A stretch of DNA of 64,000 nucleotides, taken from Vitrella brassicaformis (lineage: Eukaryota > Sar > Vitrellaceae). Below are positions 1 through 11,233 of this stretch, piece by piece (the first letter of the stretch is position 1; every line of letters starts with the position of its first letter). The stretch is from the NCBI GenBank assembly GCA_001179505.1, contig CDMY01000305.1, positions 429,587 through 493,586 of the forward strand, in the 5' to 3' direction. The position numbers and the translations under genes were made by a program. The notes under the pieces are model-generated. The model did no database searches. It was given only the letters and a program-made list of their open reading frames with translations, and was not told the origin of the DNA.

Positions 1-185
1 CTGCCCTCTGCTGGAACACACCCGCGCCACGGCCACTGCTGCACGGGAGATCAGCAGCTTCGCCCTCTCTTCAGGCCAACACAAGACAGCCTTGGGTCAG
101 TCGGCTACCTGCCGGCCTTCATGAAGGCCGACAACAGCAGCCGACGACAAGGGATCAGAGTGGTGCACCAGAATGGCGAACAAGC

Positions 186-725
186 ATGGAGGCGATACTC
201 AAGCATGCGTTCATCTCCTGTGCGGCTCTTCCACTCATCGCCCTCATCTCCCTGACGCCAGCCATGCCGGCGCTGGCCGACACGCCGGAGGCCCCGCCGC
301 CCTCGCCAGCCGCCGTGCAGCCGCTGACCATGCCCGCCCTGTTCGAGCAACAGCGGCCTGTGCGTCTGAATGTGGGCGGGCAGACCTTCTGGGTCGCCAG
401 ATCGACACTTGCCAAGTACCCCGACACTGTGCTTGGAGAGCTGGCCAATCAGCAGCTGGACACAGGCAGCGGCACTCTCGCTCGACTGGTTAATCCGTTT
501 TTCATCGACGCTGATCCGGCGTACTTCGCTTACGTCGTGGATTACTACCGATTCGGCGCGCCCATCTATGTGGACCGATCGGTGGACATTCGCAAGCTGG
601 TGCGCGAGCTGAGTCGGTTCGGCATTGCGATTGACGAGGTGCAAGACATTCAGCTGCCAAAGGAAGAGGCCCTCGAAGCGCTGGCTTACCGAGTGGCCCT
701 GGAGATGCTCGGCAAGCAGCGTTGA
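186..725 (+). CDS. BTB/POZ (T1/KCTD-type) domain protein with signal-like N-terminus
   Basis: The 179-residue frame opens with ATG at 186. Residues about 1-31 are hydrophobic and end in an AxA-like site (MPALA), so they look like a signal peptide or anchor. From about residue 58 the pattern VRLNVGGQTFWVARSTLAKY is the start of a T1-type BTB domain, as in KCTD proteins and voltage-gated K+ channels. The later acidic and hydrophobic spacing (FFIDADPAYFAYVVDYYRFG) fits the same fold. Known BTB/T1 domains mediate oligomerisation and often cullin-3 binding, and a secretory signal would be odd for such a protein. The frame stays open upstream to the window edge, so earlier exons may exist. It stops at TGA 723-725, but the same frame then continues open to 1019 (see next entry). 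Confidence 0.6.
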   Translation: MEAILKHAFISCAALPLIALISLTPAMPALADTPEAPPPSPAAVQPLTMPALFEQQRPVRLNVGGQTFWVARSTLAKYPDTVLGELANQQLDTGSGTLARLVNPFFIDADPAYFAYVVDYYRFGAPIYVDRSVDIRKLVRELSRFGIAIDEVQDIQLPKEEALEALAYRVALEMLGKQR

Positions 726-1019
726 AGTGCATTTGTAAGGGGTGGGACGTTTTCTGCTCCGACTTTCGACTACGACAAGCTGATCTCGAGTATCGGGGGC
801 TCTCTACCGGGTGCGGGTGCCTACGTCGATTCCATCAAGGGCAACAATCCTCCAGAGGCCGACCGGTTTAGGCTGATGATACAGGAGCAGGCTGGGAAGG
901 TACTGCGGAGTCGTGTAGTCAATGTGAAGGAACTTCAATGGGATGAGAAGGCACAGACCTACCTGATCAAATGGGATTATTTACCAATCTACCCTCAGTG
1001 GTCTATTACAGTCAAGTAG
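726..1019 (+). other. Open frame in phase with the BTB gene beyond its TGA
   Basis: After TGA 723-725 the same reading frame stays open for 97 codons and ends at TAG 1017-1019. The translation reads like protein and uses TGG for tryptophan several times, for example in KWDYLPIYPQW near the end. There is no ATG at its beginning. It could be the C-terminal part of the BTB gene after a nonsense mutation, a read-through extension, an exon reached by an unrecognised intron (a GTAAGG lies at 735-740), or chance. I do not recognise a domain. Confidence 0.4.
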
Positions 1020-1176
1020 ATGCATGAAACGGGCTACAAAGTTCGTCTAAGCATCAGTTCGTATCGAGCAAGCGGAGGGAAACAGTACATGCAGAAACAA
1101 TGGACAACGTTCGTCAACTGTGAAAACATGTCGAACACTGCAAAGAAGCGTGAGCCATGTAACATGACACACACAT

Positions 1177-1746
1177 TCAGAACTCAGGTCCAGCCAGCCA
1201 TCTCACAGCCCCGCAGCGGGGCTGGTGCACGTGTGGCCTGTATGGCCCGCGGCTGACGAAGTCCTCCGCAAACGCGCTGGCCCTCCGTGGCCCTCTGGCG
1301 GCCGCCGCGCGCTGCGCATGACTCGCCACTTGGAATGCGTTGTGCTTCATCAGCTCGACGGACAGGAGCTGGCTCCAGTGGTTGACGATACTGTCTCGGA
1401 AAGCTGTGTCCTCTTCCATGGGAATGGATGTGGGGCGAGGCTTTCGTTTGTCGATCATCTTGAGAAAATCCATGGTTTTCTCTCCCCATCTGCCAAATGT
1501 CTCCGCAGCGAGGGGCACGAAGCGGAAACCGGCTGCTTGGGTGATTGGTCCATACTTGTTGATCTTGTCTTTCTCCGCAAGCTGAGCCGCCTTGCCACCT
1601 GGAAGCTGTGCACCACGCCAGTTGACTGTTCGGTGGAAGGGGTGGGCGACGACACCGTTAGATTTCGATGCGCTGGTTGTTGGGGTTGTCGTCAGGCGGG
1701 GTAATGCCGAGGCTGTGCAGAGACACCTCCACATTGGAGGGAACAT
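1177..1746 (-). mobile_element. Retroelement fragment: reverse-transcriptase C-terminal tail
   Basis: This 189-residue frame starts at ATG 1744-1746. Its centre (NWRGAQLPGGKAAQLAEKDK, then KYGPITQAAGFRFVPLAAET, then FGRWGEKTMDFLK) resembles the tail that follows reverse-transcriptase domains in many protist non-LTR-type elements. There a lysine/tyrosine-rich stretch leads into a FxPLAxETFGRxG-like motif. No catalytic YADD-type reverse-transcriptase core is seen upstream on this strand, so it is most likely a decayed, 5'-truncated copy. No poly(A) tail or target-site duplication was found. The family assignment is from memory of the motif and needs a search. Confidence 0.55.
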
Positions 1747-2048
1747 CTGCCTCAGCCTGTTATCCTATATGTATCATTGAAGCTCATTCACAAATGACAG
1801 GACATTTTACCGTGATCTGTTGTCCTATATATAGCATAACGGATAACACCTATATGATATCCTGACAGCGCTTTCTGCTGGGCCGCTCCTCCCTCCTGGC
1901 CACGACCACTCGAAACTTGCTTGATGGACGGTAGACATGGGTCAGTCAAACGGTCAGTCCAAATGTTCCCATCACATCCCTCCATCAAAGTATCTAGTAC
2001 ACTTCACTTACGACATCATCTCATCGGCCCACCCACTCACTCATGAAA
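1747..2048. repeat. AT-rich spacer with a 60-base-spaced direct repeat
   Basis: The sequence beside the retroelement fragment is AT-rich compared with its surroundings. A 21-base element at 1757-1777 (CTGTTATCCTATATGTATCA plus T) recurs with five mismatches at 1817-1837. A partial inverted copy lies at about 1841-1862. The element may be part of the terminal region of the retroelement or an unrelated promoter-like repeat. From 1865 to 2048 I see nothing else. Confidence 0.4.
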
Positions 2049-3391
2049 TCAATCTATCCCTCCATATCGTATGGGCACCTCCTTCTCACTGCATGCGGCG
2101 TCGATGCCGCTCTCTTTGGCATCCATCTCGCCCAGTATCCAATCGTGGATCAACCGCCGTGCCAGTGCGATCTTGCCTGGCAGATGGAAGCCAGTTGGTG
2201 CCTCGCCCGGACGGTCGAACACGTCAAACCGCTGCCTGCAAACAGACAAACACAACAGACAGCACCCACGGGCAGAGGACTCTGTGTGTGTGTGCGGCTC
2301 TGCCTCGAGGTGCGTGAATGCACTGGTAAGTTAAATACCTGATAAAGGACCTGTGAAACCACCGAACATCCTCCATCTCCTCCATGTCCACGTGCACAGA
2401 GGGCAGCCACACGTGGCCCTTGCCGGCAGCAGTGTAGTGGCCGCCGTATGACACGGCCGGGAGGCTGCCCCCCTCGACGATCGGCAGCTCACCCAGCTTT
2501 GCGTCAAGCGGGGAGGGACAGGGAGAGGGGGAGGGGGTGGGGGTGGGGGTGGGAGGGCTCTCATCGCCTGCTGGCTTTGCTGCCTCGACCTGGAAGCCGA
2601 TCATGAGGCTGGCTGGGAAGAGCCACGGCTGGCTGGCGATGAATCGCAACGTCGAGAGATCCACCGACACGCCACTCTCCTCCATCACTTCCCGATGCAC
2701 CTGTGGACCAACCGAAGAGTCAGCCACACACAACACACGCACACGCACACGCACACGCTTACAGACGTGGGTGTGGCTGCCTCTCGCTCGTCATTCATTC
2801 ATCATACCGTCTCTTCTATGGATTCGCCCATCTCACAGAAGCCAGCCAAGGTGGAATATCGACCGCTGTTCCAGGCAGCTTTGCGGCCCAGAAGGGCATA
2901 GTCGCCACACGTTACAAGCGTGATAATCGCTGGGTCTGACGCAACCACATACACATAACAAAACGAATCAGTCAGTCGCTGAGACCTCTACCCACCACTG
3001 TGCTGTGCAGGTGCAGCTCACCTTGTCTGGGATACTGTGTTATGCCGCATGATGTGCACTTGCGAGAGGTGCCGGCCTTCTGCGCCAGCATGCGGGCGCC
3101 GCAAGAGGAGCAGAACACAGTGCTGCGGTGCCACGCGGCTATGCCCCGGCTGGTCGATAACAGAGAGGCCTCCTGCTCATCGCTCATCGCCAGAGATGCA
3201 CTGCCAAGCACCAGCAGGAAATGAATGGGCCCGTGCGTGCAGCTCTGTGACTTTGCGTACCGTACCCTCTGAGGTTCTTCATGATCCACCCATCAGGCGG
3301 GACGAAGTCCTGCAGCCCACTCAGATCAAGCGCATAATACGGCTCCTTCTGCTGAGTCGTGCCGAGCAGGATCACGATCACCGCCTCCTGC

Positions 3392-3426
<35 letters not shown>

Positions 3427-3771
3427 GCCTCCCCCACCATGCTTCTCCAGTAACGCGGCGGCCTCCATGTTGGTCAGGATGAGAGCATTCAGCTGCCCCT
3501 TGCTCTCTCCCTGTGTGAAGGTGCTGTTGCCTTTGTGCACAGGGACGAACCGCGCACGTGAGTCAGCGAGCGCGTCAGCCAGCGAGATGTCAGGCGGGTT
3601 GAAGGGGCGGTCAATGCCAGGGGCGGTGAAGTAGACTGGGCGCCACGGTGACGCGAGGGCCGTTGTCTGTGTGAATCGAGAGGAATGCGACGCTTGGCGG
3701 AAAGCGTTGGCGGACATGATTGAGTGCACGTGCAGGAACAGCAGGGGATGCCGATTCCGCAAGAACAACAT
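2049..3771 (-). CDS. NADH pyrophosphatase (NudC/NUDT12-type Nudix hydrolase)
   Basis: Five exons can be joined in frame: 3771-3266, 3200-3022, 2935-2808, 2700-2339 and 2235-2049. The N-terminal domain carries a polyglutamine run coded by a CTG/CAG microsatellite near 3393-3420. Exon 2 holds a zinc ribbon (CSSC, then CTSC, then QYPR). The Nudix box spans exons 3-4: G-x5-E-x7-REVMEESGV with GFCEMGE at its start. It is followed by SQPWLFPAS, the signature that separates NADH pyrophosphatases (usually SQPWPFPxS) from other Nudix enzymes. The family hydrolyses NAD(H) and NAD-capped RNA to NMN(H) and AMP and needs divalent metal. The N-terminus ([17 protein letters not shown]) could be a targeting peptide, and an alternative start is MSANAF. 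The gene is divergent from the MYCBPAP-like gene at 3983. Confidence 0.9.
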
Positions 3772-3982
3772 GTAAGGCGCCCGCTGACGCCTGCGTCCTT
3801 GCCTTCGTCACCTACATGACACAACAATGAATCACGCACAATAGATATGTTTGATGGGTCTGGTGCAAGATGCGATTGAAATTTTCATAGATCTCACCTG
3901 CAATTGTGCAGACAGGCCTTCCTCATCTTAGAACGGTTTTTCCAAAAGCGCGCAACGGTCAAACGGCAGGTCTGACGCAGCC

Positions 3983-6900
3983 ATGGCGATGCACCGGCGC
4001 ATCGTGTGTGTCCTGAAAGGTGGGGACAAGACAGAGGACCTTACATCTGAAGAGCAGCACGAGTTGAAGCAACAGGCACTCGAACGAATCAAGAAGCAAA
4101 GAGAACAGCAGCAACAACAGCAGCATCAGGAGGTAGACGCCAATGCAATGGAGGAGCGGCCCGACCAGGCGACAGCCGATGATCAGGGCATCGTCCCAGC
4201 GGGTGGGGCTCACGCACACACAACACATATCTGCCTGTCTGACACTAGTACGTGTGTTTCTGTCCCTCTCTCCCGTCTCCCTCCTGCAGAGTTTGAGGTG
4301 CCTCCGATGGAAGCGCCAGACACGCGCCCTCCCCTCGCCTCCATTAACACGCAGGAGCCTCCCGCCGCCACACAGCCCACCAAGAAGCCACGCCGCGCGG
4401 CCCGCTCCAAGTCACATGGGGCGAGGCTGGACCGACTGACAGTGCAGGAGCGGCTGGACGACACGCGGGAGCAGCGTGTGCTGGAGAGGTTCAAGCGGGC
4501 GAATGCCGATTGGCAGGGGCTGAGGGAACGGCTGGCGCAGAGGTCAGGGAGTGGGTGTTGTGTGTTGTATGAGTGGATGAGATGATTGAGCTGGATGAGC
4601 ATCGATTGGACTGTCTGTTGCCTCATTTCATGGACATGCAGGCTGAATGTTGGCATCGAGGACTTGGCCGTCTCCCGGGCGGAGGAATATCGGGAGAAAA
4701 TCGAGGTGACAAGACGGAAACACATGCAGATCAGATCCACTTCACCACTCCTTCTTAGAATCACGACATCATGTCTCTCTCCATCTGTCCACCAGGTGCT
4801 CGAGTTGCTGGATGAGTCCATCCCGGTGGCAGACAAAGGTTGGCAGGCGCCGACGACCACAAGAGGCAGGCTTCTATTCGTCGATCTTGATGTCTCTTGT
4901 CTGTGGGTGCAGGGGGCTACAGCTGGTTCATGTCGCTGCGCAACAATGACTCACAGCTCATCAACGTGGGCAACCGCTTCTCGGGCCTCACGCTCGAGAT
5001 CAAGAAGGAGTGGAGCAAAGTCAAGGAGCTCATCAGAAAACCATGGCAAGCACACGTAAACGGTGTGAGACACAGAAGAGGCGTCTCGTTTTCTACAGGT
5101 TGACGGAGCTGCACACATTGCGCAAGGCGTCCTCCCACCACCCGCCGCCGCTCACGCCCCTCTCCTACACGGCGGCCAAGTGGATTAACTTCGAGAAGAC
5201 CGGCCGCACCTCGCCAACTGATGCTGCCAGCTCCCACCATGGGATTGCGGGGCCAAAAGTGCAGATCAAGACGTGGAGGGAAAACAGATACCTCGTCGAG
5301 CGGTGCGGGCATTATTCGTGACGACAGATCAGACGGACCCTCCAGAGTCTGCTCGTGTGTGAGTGGATGCGTGCCGTGCAGGCTGGCCAAGTACGGCAGG
5401 AGGATGGAGAAGCTGTCTCCAGCAGCTGTGGCCGTCGATGACCACCTCACAGTAAGACTCTCCATGCACATACAAACATAAACAGACAGACGCACCTCTT
5501 TCTCCGCCTCTTCACGTCTCAGCTGTATGGAGTGGGTCTGAACCCGATAGCAGAGGAGGGTGTCGGTGAGGGTGTGGGGAGTGAGTACCCGCAGAACGGC
5601 GAGGGCAGCCCCATGACGCCATCACGCATGTCAAGACACTTCGAGGAAGAAATCGGTAAGCCGGCCGCCATCTCACCGACCGTTGGATCAGTGCTGCTGT
5701 GACTGATGTGCACAGAGCGTGGAGAGATCGCTCTTAAGACCTACAGGTAGGTCGCGGGCACAGCAGCTGTCTGTATGCGCCTGTCTATGGCGTTGTGCAG
5801 GCCAGGCGGGACAGTGCGCGGCAGCCTGAGCCAGCCAGAAGAGCTGGTAAAGGGGCCCAACATCCAGACATTCCCGCAAAAGGTCAGCGAGACACAGAGA
5901 GATGCACGCTCATACGTGCCATCCATCCATCCATCCATCCATGTGTCTGCAGTTGTTGTTTGACACGCGGATCGGCAAGACGACCACCCAGACTGTTCGC
6001 CTGCGCAACACGGGCACATGTGTGCTCTTCTATGAGTGGATACTTCTCCCACACACGGTAGCTTTCTTCCAGAGCAACCATCCCTTCCCACATACACACA
6101 CACACACACACAGGCATCCACCAATTGCACCGCATGAATGTCTGGCTGGCGGTGTCTTTCTCGCTGCTCTTAACGTACAGCGGTCGGTAGAGGTGGCGGA
6201 TGGTGTGTTGCCAGCTCCTCCAGTGGAGCCACAGCGCTTCTTCTGTCACCACGTGAGCACCTGGCTTACACACATGAGTACGTCCCATTGCATGCCCTGT
6301 GTGTATTGGTTGCAGCCGAAAGGCTCTCTATTGCCTGGTTGTGACGTGGCGACCTACTTCGCCTTCCGATCAGAGCTGCCGGGCATGTTCCAGGAGACAT
6401 ACGTCCTCCGCACAAGGTATTGCATACACGCAGCATGATATGATGAATGGATAAGGCTTGTTTCTTTCTCATCCTCTTCAGCCCTGACGTCTTCTCGCCC
6501 CCAGACCCGTTGGAAGTCCGCGCAATCGCACACAAGGTCAGCAAAGTCATGCGTCAGTGAATGTATGACGATATGTGCGCATGTGTGTGTAGGCGGATGC
6601 CTTCGCGTCGGATCGCGAGGAGCTGGATCGTCGCGTGGCCCAACAGCAGCGCGTGCATGGTGTGGAGGAGGTGCTGGAGGACGTCCTCAGGCAGGCCAAG
6701 ACACCGCCACCACCGCCACCAGACATGACGGATCGCACGTCAGCCCAGCCCTGTGCACACACGACACGACAGCACACACAAACATACACCACACCCAGAC
6801 TTACTTAGCTTCCTCCCCTCATTGCCCTTGTCAGTGTGCAAGAGCGCGTGTTTGAGGAGAATGCATCTCCGCTGCCCCTGCACTACTCGCCGCCTCGTTA

Positions 6901-9900
6901 TGACCAACTGTCAGCCATCTATGCCTCGACGGTCGCACAGCAACAGGAGGGGCAGGAGGCGATGATGGAGTGGAACGGGAAGGTTGGGTCGCTGTGGGAT
7001 ATTGTCGCGGAGATAGCGGACGGTGAGGCCAAGAGGGCGTGCGAGGCTGCAGTCATGGACTCGCTCATTCAGGTGAGTCAGCGGGTCAACACACACGGCT
7101 GCCTCAGTTGGCGTGACCGACTTGTGATGCACATGATTTGCCCACTCAGTCGCTCAGTCGGCCATCCATGAAGGGTGCCTTCGCTGCGGAGCTGCCGGCT
7201 CTGCTGCAGGAGTGCATAGAGGACATACCGGCCACCATCAACGCCAAGAGGGAGGCGTTGGGTCTTGACGTGCTGCCCTTTATCGGCCCGCCACCAGATG
7301 AGCACGCAGACGAAGCCACACAACAGGAATACCAGGCACGCAATGTCAATCAAACACACCAACACAGACGCGATGACACAGACACGTGCATCTGCACATC
7401 AATCAGGACGCCCTCAATCGTTTTCTGGAGCTGCGCACACAGCAGCCGCCCACCACCGACAAGAAGAAGAAAGACACCAAAGACAAGAAAAAGGCAGAGG
7501 CAGTCGATGAGGCACAGGACACCCAGTGGCTCACAGAGACCGTCGAAGCCACACTCGAGAGCATCAGCGAGGCGCTGGAGCAAGCTGACAATCGCTCCCG
7601 TATCCGTGCCTTTGAGCAGTCTTTGTCTCAGCACCGGCACGATCTCACTGATCGACTCAAGGTAAGCAAGCAGATACTTACAGAGCCTCACACACGTCTG
7701 AATCTCTCTGTCATTTCAGCACTATCGTTGTCGGCTGTCGATTGACTCACCTGCATTGTCACTGCCCGGCAGTGTGGTGATGCTGCTGGTGGACCTCTCA
7801 GTGCCCTTCACCCACACACAAGAGGCTGCGCAGTTCTTTGCTGCCAAGAAGGAGGGGAGGAGGGGCAAAGCAGAAGAGGAGAAAGACGTCGAGGCAGTGC
7901 TGGACGAAATCTCCGTCGAGTGAGCCGCCAGTGCCCATCCAGAAAAATAGCACATATGTGTCTCGTGTTGCAGCATCCTGAAGCGGCGACTGGCCATCCT
8001 TCCTGAGATGCTGGAGCAGGGCGTCCAGGCCGTCATCGTGGCAGCCCACCTGGGCCCCCCTCCCTCATTCACCCCCTCTACAAGCAACACAGACGACACA
8101 GAGGCGGCAGAGGGAGAGCACGATACAGAAGAGGAGGGCACCAAGCGAGATTGGTGGATGACCGGCGAGCGGCCTGTCAGCCCTGCGGGTGGCGACAGTG
8201 GTGTGTGGTCTCTCAAGCCATTCCTGGGTCTGGTGCAGGATGCGGTGGAGGGCAGCGCGGCGGTGTGTGAGTTTATCGAACACACCGAGTGGATGAGCGA
8301 CGCGAACTACGCCGACACACTGAGGTGAGTCACGGGTGGCATGCTACTACACAACAAACGGCAAAGCCACACATTTCTGCCTGTGTGTACTGACAGAGAG
8401 GAGCCGGAGGGCCGCGTGTATCTGCTCGAGAACCTGACCCACATCTACGAGCAGCACCCCCACTGGCAGAGCTCATCACCCGCACACTGCCGCCAGATCC
8501 CACTCGCGTACCGCCAGGCCTTCGGCCGCCACCTAGCCGCCCAGCTGCGGCCAGACTGCATAATCAACGACGACCTCTCCACCGCACACCAGTGCCTCAC
8601 CGCCTCATGTCTCACATGGGAGCCTTTCCACCATTTTCCTTTGCGTGTGATCGGCCCCTCTGTGAGGAGTGAGGTTGTGTCTATCGGAGAGATGGTGCTG
8701 GGCAACGTGCATCGGTGGCGTGAGAGGGAGGAGCCGCCGCCGCCCACTTGCCGAGTGGATTACCTCAGGCGATTTCTGCAGAGAGATGTTGGCGAGGTTG
8801 GCGAGCGAGTCCAGGAGGTATGTACATGAGCGTGTTCTGCGGCGGCCGGATCAGGTGTCGTGTGTGGACCCGTGTGTGCAGGTGATAGACGAGAATCAGG
8901 TGCGGAGGGAGAAAGAGATGGCGCACCAGTGTCTCCCGTTCCTCACCATCATCTCTGGACAACCAGACGCCAGCAGCCAGGAATCTTCCGCCACACACCT
9001 GGTGGGGCAGCTCAGGTCACTGCGGGACGCCCTCGACTTCTCGACGGCGATCTTCCTCTGCGGTGACATCGCCAAATGTGTGGCCCAACACGCATATGCT
9101 GTCGACTGGCCGTCAGCAGCACACGCAGACGCCAGCGAGGAAGACGCAGAGAAGGAAGACATCATCAAAAGGGCGGTTGTGGACCTCGCTCGGATGGCTG
9201 TCGATCGCAATGTGGAGCTCACCTTGCCGCAGGACGTCTCCTGCGAGTACACCGGCAAAGGGGAAGAAGGGGAAGGGGAGGAGTCGGCAGCTGAAGAGGA
9301 CAAGGGCGAGCCCGCCGCTGAAGTGCCTGCCTACAAGGTTGGTGAAGTGCGCACATTTGCCGTCCCGCCACACTCACTGGAGGCCTCATCCGTACCAAGT
9401 GGCGAGGAGCAGCAAGCTGACGTCTTCGCGCTTGACGAAGACGCTGCTGCCCCCGCTGATGTCGAACAGCCACAGCAGGAGCAAGACAACACAGCTGAAG
9501 ACAACAATCATGAAGAAGGGGAGACACAGCGGGAGGCACAAGAAGCCGCGCCGCCCTCTCTGCATCCCGTTGTTCCCGCACGTGATGAGTGGGTGTTCCG
9601 AGATGTGGGTCCGCTGACCGTGCAGATGCTGGCTGCCAAGATGCGCAAGTGCAGGGGAGTCATGTGGATGGGCGGGGGCCTCGGGGCGGACGACAAAGCC
9701 ACCAAGAAGCTGATACGCTACATGGAGCAGCTCACTCACCCGTAAGCACATCTCCCTTTTCGTGGAGGTGGAGACACGGTCGTTTATCTCTATCTGTGTG
9801 TCGCTGCGTATTCGTTGTGCAGCGAGGAGGAGTTTGAGCTGTCTGAGGATGAAGAGGAGGAGGCCGAGGAAGAAGAGGCCGAAGAAGAACAGGAAGCGGA

Positions 9901-10246
9901 AGAAGAGAAAGAGGAAGGCGAGGAACAGGGCGAGGGCGAGGAAGACAGGCAACAGGATGCTCAACAAGTAAGCCACCCGCATATATCTATAGAGACACAC
10001 CATCATCCTGCCACTCTTCAGGCCGCCACGCAGGAGACAGGTGCGGCCCCCGCACAGCCAGAGGAGCCCGACGTGGACCTGCAGCTCTCGTGTGTCATCG
10101 GCAAATCCATCCTGGCCCATGCGGTCCGCTTCCTCCGCCGCAGCGACGGGCTGACAGTCATGTCGGCTGCAGCAGAGGGGAATCTTTTCGGGGCGCCAGC
10201 CGGAGAGTGGCTGCCCGCGTTTGTGGCCATGGATGGGAGACAGTAG
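3983..10246 (+). CDS. MYCBPAP: MYCBPAP-like ciliary protein fused to a degenerate phosphoglycerate kinase domain
   Basis: The gene has about 20 exons. The first ones are 3983-4202, 4290-4542, 4642-4705, 4796-4838 and from 4913. The N-terminal two thirds resemble the MYCBP-associated protein family: a basic coiled region (RLTVQERLDDTREQRVLERF), then NVGIEDL, GGYSWFMSLRNND, the PPPLTPLSYTAAKW stretch near 5150, and an Ig/ASH-like segment at about 5953-6058 (TVRLRNTGTCVLFYEW). That family acts in motile cilia and sperm. From about 7718 to the stop at 10246 the protein follows phosphoglycerate kinase order: LLVDLSVPF, AAHLGPP, LLENL, DDLSTAHQ, DVGPLTVQ and a final EWLPAFVAMD. Catalytic residues are lost, and a glutamate-rich insert lies at 9831-9963. 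No stop separates the parts and splice phases match through the junction near 7730. The join at 5080-5120 (exon 5 to 6) is uncertain. The domain names are inference from motifs. Confidence 0.7.
7718..10246 (+). other. Pseudo-PGK domain (within the MYCBPAP-like gene)
   Basis: Alignment by eye with phosphoglycerate kinase. The RVDFNVP loop is LVDLSVP, so the substrate-binding arginine is lost. SHLGRP is AHLGPP. FGTAHR is LSTAHQ, with histidine kept and arginine lost. The GGAKVxDK nucleotide loop is ISGQPDASS, so its lysine is lost. WNGPMG is WMGGGLG. The STGGGA loop is SAAAEG. Segment order and spacing, including the LPxD strand (TLPQDVSCEY) and the interdomain DVGP helix, are kept. Two long acidic or low-complexity insertions lie at about 9240-9560 and 9831-9963. 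The fold is probably kept but catalysis is not. A structural or binding role in an axonemal complex is an inference from the fusion partner. Confidence 0.65.
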
Positions 10247-10427
10247 TGTGTCTGTGTGAGTATGTGTGTCTCAGTGCGTGACTGTCTTTTCATTCAATAG
10301 CACCGTGGGCTAAAGCTCCCCGCATGCATCGCTTCCAAGAAGAAGAAGGCCAAGAACAAGGTCCGTTCATGCCGTCATGGGAGCATACTGTAAAAGCCGT
10401 GCCACAGACGGGAGTCGTCGTGGCGCT

Positions 10428-11233
10428 TCATCCACTCCTTGTGGCCTGGACACACACACACATCCGTACCGAATCCAACCCTAGGTTCGTTGTCATAAAA
10501 GGAACCTGGGAAAAGCGTGCAAGTGTAGAGTCCAGAGAGTGCGTAGTGGGCCAAGGAGTACCCGCAGCTATGGTTTTGTCTATCACTCGAGTGTAGGGAG
10601 CGACGCAGAATGTCCCCTCGCCCGACGTAGGGAGGAAAGACAGAAGTCCCGATCTCGTCGCCTGCGCGTTCATCTGCTGTGTCCCACAGTAGTTGCCTCT
10701 CTTGTTGCGCTCGAGCCCCTTCTGATAGTCCTCTGCCGTTCCAGGTTGCGATACACACGTTCCTTGGCCAACCTGCACGTGGGAACACGTATGCAGGCAT
10801 TTTTTGACCACGGGCATCAGGACTTACCGGTTGGTCGCTGTTGTCGATAACGGTAACGACACAAACATCTCCGTCGGCCGCGCAGACATCCATGGAGCTG
10901 GCGCCCATGTGTGAGACGACAACTCCGCCGGCAGCTGCGTATTTCTCCTCATCGCCTGCCCCACCCTCCGTCTCCTGAGTCTCCTGAGGCTCTTCTCCAG
11001 TGGCCTCCTCTCTGAGTTCCTCGGCGAACCACACACGACAGGGCTGGCCGGGCTGCATCATCATGTTGCGGCCGGCGTCTGCAGACAGACCGACCGCCAT
11101 CCCTGCATCAACTATTCCAAAAAGCGCAGCAACCGTACGTAATATGCATACCATTGTTGTCGACCGACTGAGTCACGTGATGGGCGGCCGAAAGGGACAG
11201 CACGAGCAGCGGTAGCAAGAGGAAAGCCCTCAT
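10428..11233 (-). CDS. Small secreted protein, unknown function
   Basis: Three exons join in phase: 11233-11152, 11111-10828 and 10772-10428. The start MRAFLLLPLLVLSLSAAHH is a clear signal peptide. The mature part has an acidic stretch (about EEATGEEPQETQETEGGAGD), then DVCAADGDVCVVTVIDN, then NYCGTQQMN and GTFCVAPYTRVIDKT, with scattered cysteines that may form disulfides. The end is cysteine- and valine-rich (MCVCVQATRSG) and is coded by a TG-type repeat, so the true 3' end could differ. A second frame is open across the last exon. I used the frame that keeps splice phase. No family is recognised. The gene is divergent from the tetraspanin-like gene and convergent with the MYCBPAP-like gene. 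Confidence 0.6.

Noticed and set aside
9967-10020. Continuous frame through 9815-10246 in the PGK-like region
   Set aside because: The 54-base GTAAGC...CTTCAG segment is a three-multiple intron. The open read-through is fortuitous.
10481-10487. CCCTAGG telomere-box-like match
   Set aside because: It lies inside the coding exon of the secreted protein, is not in a promoter, and lacks the AGGGTT-spacer-AACCCT layout.
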